20,659 nucleotides of DNA from CAZBBC01 sp964489835 (GCA_964489835.1 CAZBBC010000075.1:1-20659); one strand, 5' to 3'. Positions 1-8,083 are shown, counted from the first letter of the stretch. Translations and numbers: made by a program. Notes: generated from the letters alone by a model not told the origin.

Positions 1-577
1 CTTTTAATATAAACAAATATCTTTCGTTTATCAATGGGAATTTAATTTCATAATTCAACCGAATTGCCTCATATGAAATGTAATCCTGGAAATTCATCCG
101 AATTAGATCTTTTAACAATTTCTTTTGTTTTCTAAATATTTATGATATAGAGAATGGTATATTAATCCCGGTCTACGGGAACAATGCGGTGATTTCATTA
201 GTATCAGTAATCAATAGCCAGGGTTGGGAGGGATAAGAGAAACCCCCATATCTCATCTTCTCTCATGATTTATTTCAAATTTCTTACCATTTTTATGTAA
301 AAATGAACCGTTCACAAAATAATCTGTACAAATGATATATATCATTTTTTTATATTGATTTTTTTACTATTTTATTGAATTAATTTACCCTGTTGGATAG
401 TCCACAAATAATATGACTATCTAATGCACCCTATGCTATTAGAGCCAAAAACTTTGTTATTTCCGCCGCGGCGCCGCCCGCCTCTGGCGGGGGCAGGGAT
501 CGACGGGGCGATTAGTAAAAATTTTAAAAACATTTATCCACGGATTATCCGTCTTCTAAAAAAATGTACCGTTTCTG
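1..577. other. AT-rich non-coding stretch with a GC-rich hairpin
   Basis: No convincing gene is visible before the small reading frame at 578. Positions 1-420 are AT-rich with many T and A runs and stops in all frames. At about 471-505 the base composition switches abruptly to GC-rich. There the sequence CCCGCC-TCT-GGCGGG (477-491) forms a 6-bp stem with a 3-nt loop, like the hairpin cores of dispersed intergenic repeats. A + strand reading frame across 424-696 runs through this GC block and overlaps the more protein-like frame at 578, so it was not accepted. Confidence 0.6.
537..553. repeat. Direct repeat flanking the 71-aa gene, left copy
   Basis: The 17-nt sequence TCCACGGATTATCCGTC lies just upstream of the small gene and recurs with one mismatch at 794-810, directly after its stop codon. 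Confidence 0.6.
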
Positions 578-793
578 ATGATGAAAAAGATCAGCAGGCA
601 ACAGGCCGAGGAACTGTTCCTCCAATCCGATGTGCTAAATACGCAGGTCCGTCAAAACAAAAAAGAACTGCGGGTGATCATGACCCTTTCTTCTAATAAA
701 TCCTGCCATGTGACTTACAACTTCAAAAACAAAGAAAAAACATACCACCTGGATGAATCAGGTAAGATCAATAATATACTACCTCTATTCTAG
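578..793 (+). CDS. Small hypothetical protein, 71 aa
   Basis: This frame encodes a 71-residue, highly charged soluble protein with no signal peptide or membrane segment. It begins MMKKISRQQAEELF and carries alternating polar/hydrophobic stretches (about residues 30-37 and 43-58) that look like beta-strands. I do not recognise a named family. The composition is protein-like, unlike the competing frame that overlaps it from 424. Two adjacent ATG codons (578, 581) could start it and no clear Shine-Dalgarno sequence precedes them. It is the only likely + strand gene and faces the minus-strand cluster, ending about 400 nt from the convergent nuclease-like gene. A 17-nt near-perfect direct repeat (537-553 and 794-810) brackets it, so it may travel as a small cassette. 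Whether it is expressed cannot be told from sequence. Confidence 0.5.
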   Translation: MMKKISRQQAEELFLQSDVLNTQVRQNKKELRVIMTLSSNKSCHVTYNFKNKEKTYHLDESGKINNILPLF

Positions 794-810
794 TCCACGA
801 ATTATCCGTC
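794..810. repeat. Direct repeat flanking the 71-aa gene, right copy
   Basis: TCCACGAATTATCCGTC matches 537-553 at 16 of 17 positions in the same orientation. It begins at the base after the stop codon of the 71-aa gene. Confidence 0.6.
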
Positions 811-819
811 AATGCCGGA

Positions 820-834
820 TCAGGCTTTGCCTGA
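820..834. terminator. Short hairpin after the 71-aa gene
   Basis: TCAGGC-TTT-GCCTGA is a 6-bp perfect stem with a 3-nt loop, 27 nt after the stop codon at 793. No U-run follows at once; T-rich tracts come 25-55 nt later. It may be a weak terminator or simply a repeat core. Confidence 0.3.
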
Positions 835-891
835 CACGAATTAAATCACAGATTTCACTAATTTTTTATATTTTTTTTCGTATTTTTTAAT

Positions 892-936
892 TAAAAACTC
901 ATCCCCCAGCCCCTTCTCTTGAGAAGAGAAGGGGAG
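892..936 (+). repeat. C-rich hairpin repeat, copy A
   Basis: An 11-bp perfect stem (910-920 with 924-934, loop GAG) is preceded by ACTCATCCCCCAG. The reverse complement of 1029-1073 is homologous over the whole unit, so the two copies face each other about 90 nt apart. This is the structure expected of a REP- or MITE-like dispersed element. It may also stop transcription from both directions between the convergent genes. Confidence 0.7.
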
Positions 937-1028
937 CAGAATCCGATATATATTTGCCACAAATATTATTCCTTTCGTTGATACACTTAGAAGAAATCTT
1001 GTATTTTTATTATTTGTCGTGAAAATAA

Positions 1029-1073
1029 GTCCCCCTCTCTTTTCAAGAGAGGGGGTTAGGGGGTGAGTTCTTT
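1029..1073 (-). repeat. C-rich hairpin repeat, copy B (inverted relative to copy A)
   Basis: A perfect 11-bp stem (1031-1041 with 1045-1055, loop TTC) is followed by TTAGGGGGTGAGTTC, the inverted counterpart of the flank in copy A. It sits 121 nt beyond the stop codon of the nuclease-like gene and could act as its terminator. Confidence 0.7.
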
Positions 1074-1095
1074 ATTCAAGTAGAAGATACAAAAA

Positions 1096-1163
1096 GTGTC
1101 AACCATGTTCCCGAACACCTGTTACCCATCTCCCCGGTCTAAACAGGTAAGAAAGGGGTAACC
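1096..1163. mobile_element. Possible insertion-sequence end remnant
   Basis: Two similar adjacent units, ACCATGTTCCCGAAC and ACCCATCTCCCCGGTC, are followed by AAACAGGTAA. From memory this arrangement resembles the terminal repeats of IS481-type elements, where repeated transposase sites lie near the end. No transposase or matching second end is in the window, so this is only a weak call. Confidence 0.2.
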
Positions 1164-1193
1164 TTTTGGTCGGGGCGGGTCATTATTTATAGG

Positions 1194-2366
1194 TCATCTC
1201 ACCGCAAGTTTTGCAATAATCGGAAAAGTGAGTTTGGTGACCACACCCCCATGATCAGAAGGCCAGAGACCGGAGGGTGTCCGGTCACGTAATTCATCAC
1301 CCAGAACAAAACTTTCACCATAGGTTGGTCCATTGGGCGCCTTCACAAAAACGAAATCAATGCGCTCGAAGAAATTAACATCCTCATTTTTCAAACCGGA
1401 GTCATGGCCGAAGGTATAGCCATCGGGATTATAGGTAAGCGTATTATTTATCCAAGCATCGGTATATCCCTGAGAAAGAACATATTGGTATGTCGTTCCG
1501 GTTGTTGCCCGGGAATTAAAATCACCGACGATGATAACCGGCAGGGATTCCTCCGCCAGATCATTCAGCAGCTGGGTGGCCTGGCCCATCCTTAAAGGTA
1601 TAAGCGGTACCGCTTCCAGATGGGTATTGGCAAAAACAAAGGCGGTCTGGCCAACCTGAACATCAACAGCAACGTATCCCCGGGGAATAGTGATACCAAT
1701 ACCTTCATCAAATTCAATTACCAGCATGGAGTCATAGCGCACCGACACCGGATTAGAATAGGTGACATCATCGCGGACCAGGATAGCATCATGATCGACC
1801 AGCCTTACATCGTCCAATAAAGGTATATCACCATTAAAACCGGTGAGCATCGGGACTTCAACATCGGCATTTTGCACACTATCCACCAGTGTATAATTTA
1901 ATCCACGTGCTTCCAGGGCGGTCATAAAAATGTCAAAAAAATCAAATTGGAGATCTGACGCCGGCTGCGGATTTCCCAAAAGAAAATCACCGGGTGTCTG
2001 CCGGTAGGTTTTTGACATTTCCTGCAGACCAATGACATGGGGAAGCGTTTTTTCTATTTCCTCGGCCAGGGCATCGGCCCGGGCATAATAATCGGTAGCA
2101 ATTAACATATCGTATGCATATTTAACCAGAATAGGAATTTGGTACGGATCGGTGGCTTCGAGAACAATATCTACATCGGTACCGACATAGACATTTCGTG
2201 ACATAACCTTGACCACGCCCGGTCCTTCATCTGCTTTAAGCGCTTCCAATAGCTGTTCTTCCCCATTGGGATCACCCGTCGTTTCTTCGACACCCGTGGA
2301 ATCCTTTTTGCAGCCAAGGATGAGCAATCCCACGAGAACAATGATTAATAAATATTGATATTTCAT
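1194..2366 (-). CDS. Endonuclease/exonuclease/phosphatase-family lipoprotein
   Basis: The protein has 390 residues. The N-terminus is a lipoprotein signal ending LLILGC, with the lipidated Cys at residue 19, so it should be membrane-anchored outside the cytoplasm. The rest carries the motifs of the endonuclease/exonuclease/phosphatase (DNase I-like) fold in order: Asn58 (MSRNVYVG), Glu116 (IGLQE), His249 (ANTHLE), Asp282/Asn284 (GDFN), Asp337 and Asp371-His372 (SDH). All metal-binding and catalytic positions look intact. The family includes nucleases, phosphodiesterases and inositol- or sphingomyelin-type phosphatases, and the sequence does not tell which applies. The start is the ATG at 2366, with GGAGGC four bases upstream; a TTG at 2378 in the same frame overlaps that site. 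It is the last gene of the minus-strand series, 241 nt beyond the aldolase gene, so it may be transcribed separately. Confidence 0.88.
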   Translation of the reverse strand: MKYQYLLIIVLVGLLILGCKKDSTGVEETTGDPNGEEQLLEALKADEGPGVVKVMSRNVYVGTDVDIVLEATDPYQIPILVKYAYDMLIATDYYARADALAEEIEKTLPHVIGLQEMSKTYRQTPGDFLLGNPQPASDLQFDFFDIFMTALEARGLNYTLVDSVQNADVEVPMLTGFNGDIPLLDDVRLVDHDAILVRDDVTYSNPVSVRYDSMLVIEFDEGIGITIPRGYVAVDVQVGQTAFVFANTHLEAVPLIPLRMGQATQLLNDLAEESLPVIIVGDFNSRATTGTTYQYVLSQGYTDAWINNTLTYNPDGYTFGHDSGLKNEDVNFFERIDFVFVKAPNGPTYGESFVLGDELRDRTPSGLWPSDHGGVVTKLTFPIIAKLAVR

Positions 2367-2370
2367 AATG

Positions 2371-2376
2371 GCCTCC
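2371..2376 (-). promoter_or_regulatory. Ribosome binding site fixing the nuclease-like gene start
   Basis: GGAGGC on the minus strand ends 4 nt before the ATG at 2366. It overlaps the upstream in-frame TTG (2378), which argues against that longer start. Confidence 0.6.
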
Positions 2377-2607
2377 AATCGTTAAATAAATTTTTCAATA
2401 ATATATACAAATAATTCAGGAGGTATTGGTCATAAACGAGTCAAAGAAATGTAAAAAAGATATCATACCCCAGAGAAAATAGGCATAATCCTATATTTAA
2501 ATTTAAAACTGTCCGGATGCTAGGAAAACTAACAAATTCTGATACCGAATAAAAGGAAAAGATGTTTATTTAGTAATAATAGACTTTTCATTTTTTCATG
2601 TCCCGAT

Positions 2608-3576
2608 CTACCATGGCATTTGACGATGGGTAAATTTTCTCCCTTTTTCCGCGGCATCCTGAAGCCGGCCGGCACCGATCATCACTCCCCATTTAATTTT
2701 ATCTTCCACATTCCCGGGAAGAACATTATCTAAAAAAGCGATCTTATATTGATGGCATAAACGATTGACGATTGCCCCGGCAGTGTCTACCTCTGCCGGC
2801 ACTGGCGGATCAGCACGACCCTCCAGATGCCCGTAAGAAAAACCCATATCCCTGGGCCCGTGTTCTGCAAAAGCAATACCTGGAACAGCCAGACTTTTCC
2901 CTGCATTTATCAAAGCGTGGCGGTCTTCAATTTTAATACCCAGCATCAGTTCCCCTTCAGGATTTAAAGGCCACACATCTGCTTTCTTCAAATATTCCTC
3001 TTTATCAATACCCCAAATTTGAGCAGCGAAAAGATGACTTCCCCATCCTCTTAAACCCTCACCGAGTATCTCAATAGCTTGCTTGTGGATGGGATATCGG
3101 GCTGATTGTACAAATCTCTTTACGGCCTCCGGATCACGGGCACGAACAAGATGAACACCATGGACTCCCTGAGCCAGCACTTGTTGAATCATCCATGAGC
3201 CTCCCATAAACGATTCGTCATCGATTCCCATGACAGGTACGATGGCAATAACCGTCGGCGTCCGGTGGCCACTCGGTGTCGGCCCACCATCAACCAATCC
3301 TTTCATAAATTCCCGCAATAAGGTCAAATCAAACGGATTGTGTTCCATATTATAGAGAATAAAATCTGCCCAGGTATGGGCCATTATTTTGCCTTCTTCA
3401 TAGCCACCATACCCGGCGGCATAGTAGATCGGTTGTCCTGCTTCCAATAATTCAATGCACTTATTGATACGTTTGGGCGTCCAGGTTTTGTCCTGAGATT
3501 CAGCAGGAGATACTATTAGAAAAATAATAAGACAAATGTTAACCATAATCATCAACCAGTCAACTCTCTCTCTCAT
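2608..3576 (-). CDS. Exported HpcH/HpaI-family aldolase
   Basis: The protein has 322 residues. Residues 1-27 form a signal peptide (hydrophobic core IMVNICLIIFLIVSPAES), unusual for a family that normally works in the cytoplasm. HpcH/HpaI (class II, metal-dependent) enzymes split 4-hydroxy-2-oxo acids to pyruvate and an aldehyde. The family motifs are visible: MEHNPFD with Glu78-His79 (catalytic His), VRARDPEAVKRFVQSARYP, Arg176 in GLRGWGS, Glu217 in GIKIEDRHAL and Asp243 in EHGPRDMGFSYG. The last two match the usual metal ligands. The enzyme therefore looks complete, though its substrate is unknown. The ATG at 3576 has GGAGG four bases upstream. The frame stays open up to 3771, but that extension is read through a dispersed hairpin repeat and would hide the signal peptide. 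Upstream lies the beta-helix lipoprotein gene. Confidence 0.85.
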   Translation of the reverse strand: MRERVDWLMIMVNICLIIFLIVSPAESQDKTWTPKRINKCIELLEAGQPIYYAAGYGGYEEGKIMAHTWADFILYNMEHNPFDLTLLREFMKGLVDGGPTPSGHRTPTVIAIVPVMGIDDESFMGGSWMIQQVLAQGVHGVHLVRARDPEAVKRFVQSARYPIHKQAIEILGEGLRGWGSHLFAAQIWGIDKEEYLKKADVWPLNPEGELMLGIKIEDRHALINAGKSLAVPGIAFAEHGPRDMGFSYGHLEGRADPPVPAEVDTAGAIVNRLCHQYKIAFLDNVLPGNVEDKIKWGVMIGAGRLQDAAEKGRKFTHRQMPW

Positions 3577-3580
3577 AAAA

Positions 3581-3585
3581 CCTCC
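3581..3585 (-). promoter_or_regulatory. Ribosome binding site fixing the aldolase start
   Basis: GGAGG lies 4 nt before the ATG at 3576. This supports the shorter start, with signal peptide, over the extension through the repeat to 3771. Confidence 0.6.
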
Positions 3586-3651
3586 GTTTTTCACTAGTGG
3601 TCGTGTTAAAATTAAAGCATATTTTCTATATATATTATTGTTATTTTCGTC

Positions 3652-3770
3652 CCTTCCTGTCATTCCTGCGAAAGCAGGAATCCAGAAGGGATAAACTCTA
3701 TCGGGGATCCATAAAAAACAACAAGATACAAAATATATTATTATGGATGCCTGCCTCCGCAGGCATGACA
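3652..3770. repeat. Paired hairpin repeat (TTCCTGCGAAAGCAGGAA type)
   Basis: Two hairpins face each other. The left one is ATTCCTGC-GAAA-GCAGGAAT (3662-3681) and the right one is ATGCCTGC-CTCC-GCAGGCAT (3747-3766). Both are flanked by TGTCAT on the outside and ATCCA on the inside. The left half, 3652-3692, recurs perfectly in reverse orientation at 8292-8332. Elements of this type are common REP/BIME-like intergenic repeats. Confidence 0.75.
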
Positions 3771-3842
3771 TTCAGATATTTTATAACATATACAGCAACA
3801 TCTTAGGAAAGGAATTTATGGTTTTGTTTTTCCCTTTTCTAT

Positions 3843-5474
3843 TTATTGTATCCGATAGGTTGGTAAGACAGAAAAATGCATTTCCTTTGTAAAATCACCC
3901 CACAAAGTAATCGTATCTGAATCATTAGATCTAATGACACTGTACCTGTCCCCTGCTCTTACCACCCTATTTGATAACTCATTTATACCGAGATCAGGGC
4001 CGGACACAAGAACCTTTGTGATAAACTGTTGGCGATAATAAACGGAGGAATTTGCCGTCAGTTCCTTTCCGTCGGATTTAAAATCCGGCAACCCGCCAAA
4101 GACATTATAATCATCATATTGGTATTTAAAACGATTGTTATACACTTTTGCTGCTGTTTGAAGATCGAACTCTGCCCATAGGACATTATCATATATCTCA
4201 CTAATACCCAAACCATTTTTAGTCTCCTTGAATAAAAATCTATCCAGGATAACATTTTTTGCGATTTTTACTTCACTTCTCTGAAAATAAATACCCTGAT
4301 TAAAAGCAGTAACATTCCCAATAAATTCACCTCTCGATTCCATGGTAAATCGCATCGCACCGGAATTTTTTGATGGATGATCATTACCAATAAATAGATT
4401 ATTTCTTATGGAAACATAAAAGTGTTCTTTATCGGGTAATGGATCGAGGGGCCCGTCATAGCGGTGTTCCTGCCCGCCCACAAAAAGACCGGCGGCATCA
4501 TCCCCACTCCAGTTACCCACCAGAACATTATCGGTAATTGTTGCCGATGACCAGAGAGCGACAAAAATTCCGCCCCCATCATTATTAGCGTCAGCCCGGT
4601 TACGGAGCACGACATTCCCCTCGATCACCGGGTTGCACCAATCAAATACAGAGATGGCCCCACCATCGCTACTGCGCATGGGATCATCGGTTCCGGACAC
4701 GTTCTGATAGAAGATATTCTTTGAGATACGGGCCTGGCATTTATTATTGAGCGCCACCGCTCCCCCTCGTCCATTCTCAGTGGCATTATTAACAAACAAA
4801 TTATGCTCGATAATCGGTGAAGCCCCATTGGAACAGTAAAGGGCGCCCCCGTCATTAGCCACTTCATGGATATATTTGGGGAGCCAGGGTATGGGTTTAA
4901 GGGTCTTGTTTTTTAAAAAAAGATTATTTGAGATATGGGGAGATACACCATCGCAGATCATCCCACCCCCTTTACCACGGACCACACCATCCGTAATGAC
5001 GAATCCATCCAACCGGGCATTGTTTGCTCCGACCAGGACCCGCCGTTTCTTATCACCTCCAAGCCTACTGACGTATTTAAAGACATCACGCTGCCAGTCC
5101 TTAGCCGAGAATCCACCATATATATCAACATGAGCCTTCATCTGAATTGTTGCTTTGGAATAACCACCTTCCGCAACAAATACAGCATATCTTTTGCTGG
5201 TAGAGGCATCCACAATCATGGACAATGTATAATTCACTGTTTCCCAGGGCTTCTGCAGGGAGCCGTTCCCTGTTTGATCCGAACCCCTATCATCTGATAC
5301 ATAATAGATCATTTGATATGTATTTATATCTACCTCTATGGTTCGGGGACCAACAACCGAATCGGCGGTAACCCTACGGGCTTTTTCTGAAATTTTCGCA
5401 CCCTTTTCGCTGCATGAAAGGATGAGTAAAGAAGCTGTAAACAGAATAAAAATACACACATAAAAAAATCTCAC
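3843..5474 (-). CDS. DUF1565-like right-handed beta-helix lipoprotein
   Basis: The protein has 543 residues. The first 20 form a lipoprotein signal (FTASLLILSC, Cys21), so the protein should be membrane-anchored outside the cytoplasm. Residues about 54-90 (YYVSDDRGSDQTGNGSLQKP) match the start of DUF1565 parallel beta-helix proteins. The body then has many short repeats of the type IxxNxFxxN, such as ISNNLFLKN, IEHNLFVNN and ISKNIFYQN, typical of right-handed beta-helix rungs. Such proteins include pectate-lyase-like enzymes and polysaccharide-binding proteins; no catalytic set is recognisable. The start is set at GTG 5474 because AGGAG lies seven bases upstream, whereas the longer in-frame TTG at 5492 would put that site inside the gene. 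It follows the LamG protein gene across a 92-nt gap holding a 34-bp palindrome. Confidence 0.85.
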   Translation of the reverse strand: MRFFYVCIFILFTASLLILSCSEKGAKISEKARRVTADSVVGPRTIEVDINTYQMIYYVSDDRGSDQTGNGSLQKPWETVNYTLSMIVDASTSKRYAVFVAEGGYSKATIQMKAHVDIYGGFSAKDWQRDVFKYVSRLGGDKKRRVLVGANNARLDGFVITDGVVRGKGGGMICDGVSPHISNNLFLKNKTLKPIPWLPKYIHEVANDGGALYCSNGASPIIEHNLFVNNATENGRGGAVALNNKCQARISKNIFYQNVSGTDDPMRSSDGGAISVFDWCNPVIEGNVVLRNRADANNDGGGIFVALWSSATITDNVLVGNWSGDDAAGLFVGGQEHRYDGPLDPLPDKEHFYVSIRNNLFIGNDHPSKNSGAMRFTMESRGEFIGNVTAFNQGIYFQRSEVKIAKNVILDRFLFKETKNGLGISEIYDNVLWAEFDLQTAAKVYNNRFKYQYDDYNVFGGLPDFKSDGKELTANSSVYYRQQFITKVLVSGPDLGINELSNRVVRAGDRYSVIRSNDSDTITLWGDFTKEMHFSVLPTYRIQ

Positions 5475-5481
5475 TAAAAAA

Positions 5482-5486
5482 CTCCT
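5482..5486 (-). promoter_or_regulatory. Ribosome binding site implying a GTG start
   Basis: AGGAG precedes the GTG at 5474 by 7 nt. It lies inside the longer TTG-initiated frame, so the GTG is the preferred start. Confidence 0.6.
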
Positions 5487-5528
5487 TTTCAAATTTCAAT
5501 ATGTGGCCAGTATCTAATTATTATTTTG

Positions 5529-5562
5529 AATTTAGCCCCTGGTTTAAACCAGGGGCTAAATT
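5529..5562. terminator. Perfect 34-bp palindrome between two genes
   Basis: The half-site AATTTAGCCCCTGGTTT is followed immediately by its exact reverse complement, giving a 34-bp palindrome without a spacer. It begins 5 nt after the stop codon of the LamG protein gene (minus strand). It could form a GC-centred hairpin acting as a terminator, processing site or mRNA-stability element. No long U-run follows on the minus strand, so termination is not certain. Confidence 0.55.
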
Positions 5563-5566
5563 TTAA

Positions 5567-8083
5567 TTATTTATTCAAAAATTGCATCGCATATAATTTA
5601 CTCCCGCGCATACGGAATACAATTTTTACTTCTTTACCTTCCAGAGAGGAAACATCTTTGGTAAATATGAACTTATTTTCCACCTCGGCAATTTCTTCTA
5701 ATTTTTTTCCTTCAAATTCACGAAAATCTTTCCAGTTAGGAAACCACTCCACTTCTGTGTCTATAAAATCACCATTGATGTAGATACAATCATCAACAGA
5801 AAAGCCTTCTATGGGATGGTCATCCTTATCTAAAAATCCCACCTGTACGTAGCCGGTGGCATCGGTATCAATATTCAGTACCAGGCGGTTTCCCTTAAAG
5901 ATCAAGGGTCTGGTTATCATAGTGGCCTCTCTATCGTAGGGAGAATCGACGGATACAAATCCATCCAAACGCTGTACCAGACGGTAAACTGCATTCCCGG
6001 ATCGTTTATCTTTCCAGGCGGAGTGGTATTGGTTCTCACCAAAGTAATATTGCCATATTTCATCTCCCCGTTTCACCATTCCATGCGCAATATAGGCTGT
6101 ATAGACATCACGACCTTCATGGTTACCAACACCAACGTATGTCGGTCTTGAAAACCGCTGCCAATCGATACCATCACGGCTTACAGAAAGTTGTGTTTCT
6201 ACCGGACCGGAGCCTCTTCCCCTCGCCGGATCCATTAATATCTGACGGGTAGGAGGACCATCCAACTCATAATGAAAATATACAATCGGAAAGGCCAGAT
6301 AGGTGTCCGGGGCCCAGGGATATTTTTGTGCTTTGGTGATGTAAATATCTGTCCCTACCGGATCAGCATCAATAGGATTGAATTTATGTGGAAATTCTAG
6401 GCCAAAACCGCCCGGTGTGAGCGGACCATTATCCAGATACCAGGGTAAAGGTTCTCGCAAAGGAAGAATTTTATCTGCCTCCCTATAGTCTTCCGGTGTT
6501 AAAGTTTTATAAGGTATCGGTTGAAATAAATCTTTAGTCTCCGTTAAAACTGAACTGCGTTGCGTGGCACCGGCCGGGGTTTCAAATATCCCGGTGCGGT
6601 GATAACTCACATACAGCTGACGTTGATCATCATAAAAAGTACAGGACTGGGTTCCGGACCTGAAAGGTAATAGGGCGGTTTTATGACGAACCCAGGTAAA
6701 ACCATCCGCTGAGGTGTATACATATATTCCCCGCCGGTGGTAGCCCGTAATATATTTCCATCTCCTCTCCGGCGGACCGTTGGGATCGATAAAAGGATTG
6801 CCCAATCCTCCAACCATCTCATGGATGACAATGTTTTTTTGCCCCCTATATTCACCGCGGTCCATATCAGGAGACTCAAAATGAATGCCGTCTTTTGATG
6901 TTCTGACCGCTAAAAAATCATCATGAATGGAGTTATAGATACGTATTACTCCTTCTTCATCTTCAACAACGGTCAAATGTTTTCTGAATGGACCTTCAAT
7001 CTTGTCAATGACCCGCTCTGCCCACTTTGGGGGATTTACAGTAAAAACAATATTTTCTTTCTTTTCTATGAGTGCATCATCGATAAAAAGATGTTTGCGG
7101 TCCATTAACTCAATAGTACCGTATTTTTCACGATCTCCGGCAAAAAGCAGGGGCGGGCCTTTTTTTAATTCTATCGGTGAACGTTTACTCCTCATTAGCA
7201 CGGAGAAACTCTGCGGCGGAATAAAATCCTTTTGATAGAGAGCGCCTTCCGAAAATTTTAATTCATCAATCGCCCCTTGCAACGGCTGCTGCCAGGCTCC
7301 GTCGCGTCCGATACTCATATAGGCTTCCTGACCGACATCGAGTGAGTTTAATCGAATATTACTCCTGCTATCCCGCAGATTACCATCTATATACAGTTGA
7401 ATATTTTTTTTATCGAATGAATAAACAAGGGCTACATGATGCCAGTCTGCTATGGTTGAATTAAGGATCTCTTCCGCAAATTTCAATTTTTCAGAAATTC
7501 CGGAGGCTGTATTTTCAAATAACATGCCGTCTAAATTTTGATTTAACTTTAACCGGATGATTTTCTGATTTTCTCCCCGCGGTCCTTCGCCTATCTCAAA
7601 GACACAACCATCATGCGCCGTCTTGCCGGAGGGTTTAAACCAGAATTCAACCGTCCAGTTAAAACCACCAAGATTTAGTTTTGTTTGTGTTGCATTCACA
7701 AAACCAACTTCTTTACGCAAGTGATTTTCCCCGCTGGTCATCAACGCACAGAAATTAGCATTCATCCAATTCATCGGTTCTACCGTTCGACCCGTGACTG
7801 CCTTTGCCGGGCTCAGGCCGAATTGGACCTCACCCGAAGGTAATTTAACATCCGGTTGTTTTAAAGGCGCGAGTGCGTTACCAAACTTGCCTTTGACGAT
7901 TTGACCACCGGGACCAATCACTAAAGGATAATCATTATCCGAGGCATCGTCCATTACACTGCTTGGATAGATGCCCTGCGGTTCATCAAACAGCCATAGG
8001 GCTATCGTCTGTGTGTAGCCCGGCGTACTATTCATTAAAGTAAAAAATAAAAACATGGCTGGAAGGATGGTGATTCTTTGCAT
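5567..8083 (-). CDS. Secreted LamG plus beta-propeller protein (glycoside-hydrolase-like), paralogue 1
   Basis: The protein has 838 residues. A signal peptide covers residues 1-25 (PAMFLFFTLMNSTPGYT). Residues about 138-290 form a LamG/concanavalin-like domain (FNWTVEFWF, WHHVALVYS, LYIDGNLRD, GAIDELKFS). From about 328 (HLFIDDALIE) to about 720 lies a predicted beta-propeller resembling the GH32/GH43 or sialidase superfamilies, with three Asp-box-like turns: SKDGIHF, SADGFTW and SRDGIDW. A C-terminal beta-sandwich (about 725-838) begins PLIFKGNRLVLNIDTDATGY. I cannot assign a CAZy family or catalytic residues. It most likely binds or cleaves a carbohydrate outside the cytoplasm. The upstream neighbour is a close full-length paralogue, so the pair arose by tandem duplication. 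The ATG at 8083 is preferred; an in-frame TTG directly before it is equally placed relative to an AGAGG site. Confidence 0.8.
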   Translation of the reverse strand: MQRITILPAMFLFFTLMNSTPGYTQTIALWLFDEPQGIYPSSVMDDASDNDYPLVIGPGGQIVKGKFGNALAPLKQPDVKLPSGEVQFGLSPAKAVTGRTVEPMNWMNANFCALMTSGENHLRKEVGFVNATQTKLNLGGFNWTVEFWFKPSGKTAHDGCVFEIGEGPRGENQKIIRLKLNQNLDGMLFENTASGISEKLKFAEEILNSTIADWHHVALVYSFDKKNIQLYIDGNLRDSRSNIRLNSLDVGQEAYMSIGRDGAWQQPLQGAIDELKFSEGALYQKDFIPPQSFSVLMRSKRSPIELKKGPPLLFAGDREKYGTIELMDRKHLFIDDALIEKKENIVFTVNPPKWAERVIDKIEGPFRKHLTVVEDEEGVIRIYNSIHDDFLAVRTSKDGIHFESPDMDRGEYRGQKNIVIHEMVGGLGNPFIDPNGPPERRWKYITGYHRRGIYVYTSADGFTWVRHKTALLPFRSGTQSCTFYDDQRQLYVSYHRTGIFETPAGATQRSSVLTETKDLFQPIPYKTLTPEDYREADKILPLREPLPWYLDNGPLTPGGFGLEFPHKFNPIDADPVGTDIYITKAQKYPWAPDTYLAFPIVYFHYELDGPPTRQILMDPARGRGSGPVETQLSVSRDGIDWQRFSRPTYVGVGNHEGRDVYTAYIAHGMVKRGDEIWQYYFGENQYHSAWKDKRSGNAVYRLVQRLDGFVSVDSPYDREATMITRPLIFKGNRLVLNIDTDATGYVQVGFLDKDDHPIEGFSVDDCIYINGDFIDTEVEWFPNWKDFREFEGKKLEEIAEVENKFIFTKDVSSLEGKEVKIVFRMRGSKLYAMQFLNK

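Larger units (their letters stand above)
794..1193. other. Repeat-filled intergenic region between convergent genes
   Basis: This 400-nt gap separates the + strand small gene from the minus-strand nuclease-like gene. It holds the right direct repeat (794-810), a short hairpin (820-834), T-rich runs near 860-890, two inverted hairpin repeats (about 892-936 and 1029-1073), and a stretch at 1096-1163 that resembles an insertion-sequence end. I see no further gene in it. Confidence 0.6.

Noticed and set aside
1..420. RNA gene or origin in the AT-rich left end
   Set aside because: No tRNA-like cloverleaf, rRNA-like block, or DnaA-box cluster could be recognised; AT-richness alone is not enough.
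424..696. 90-codon + strand frame before the small gene
   Set aside because: It runs through a GC-rich repeat hairpin (477-491), has a low-complexity basic composition, and overlaps the more protein-like frame at 578-793.
3577..3771. N-terminal extension of the exported aldolase (65 codons)
   Set aside because: It is read through a dispersed hairpin repeat (peptides such as IPAFAGMT are typical of such repeats), lacks a ribosome binding site, and would bury the signal peptide that begins at 3576.
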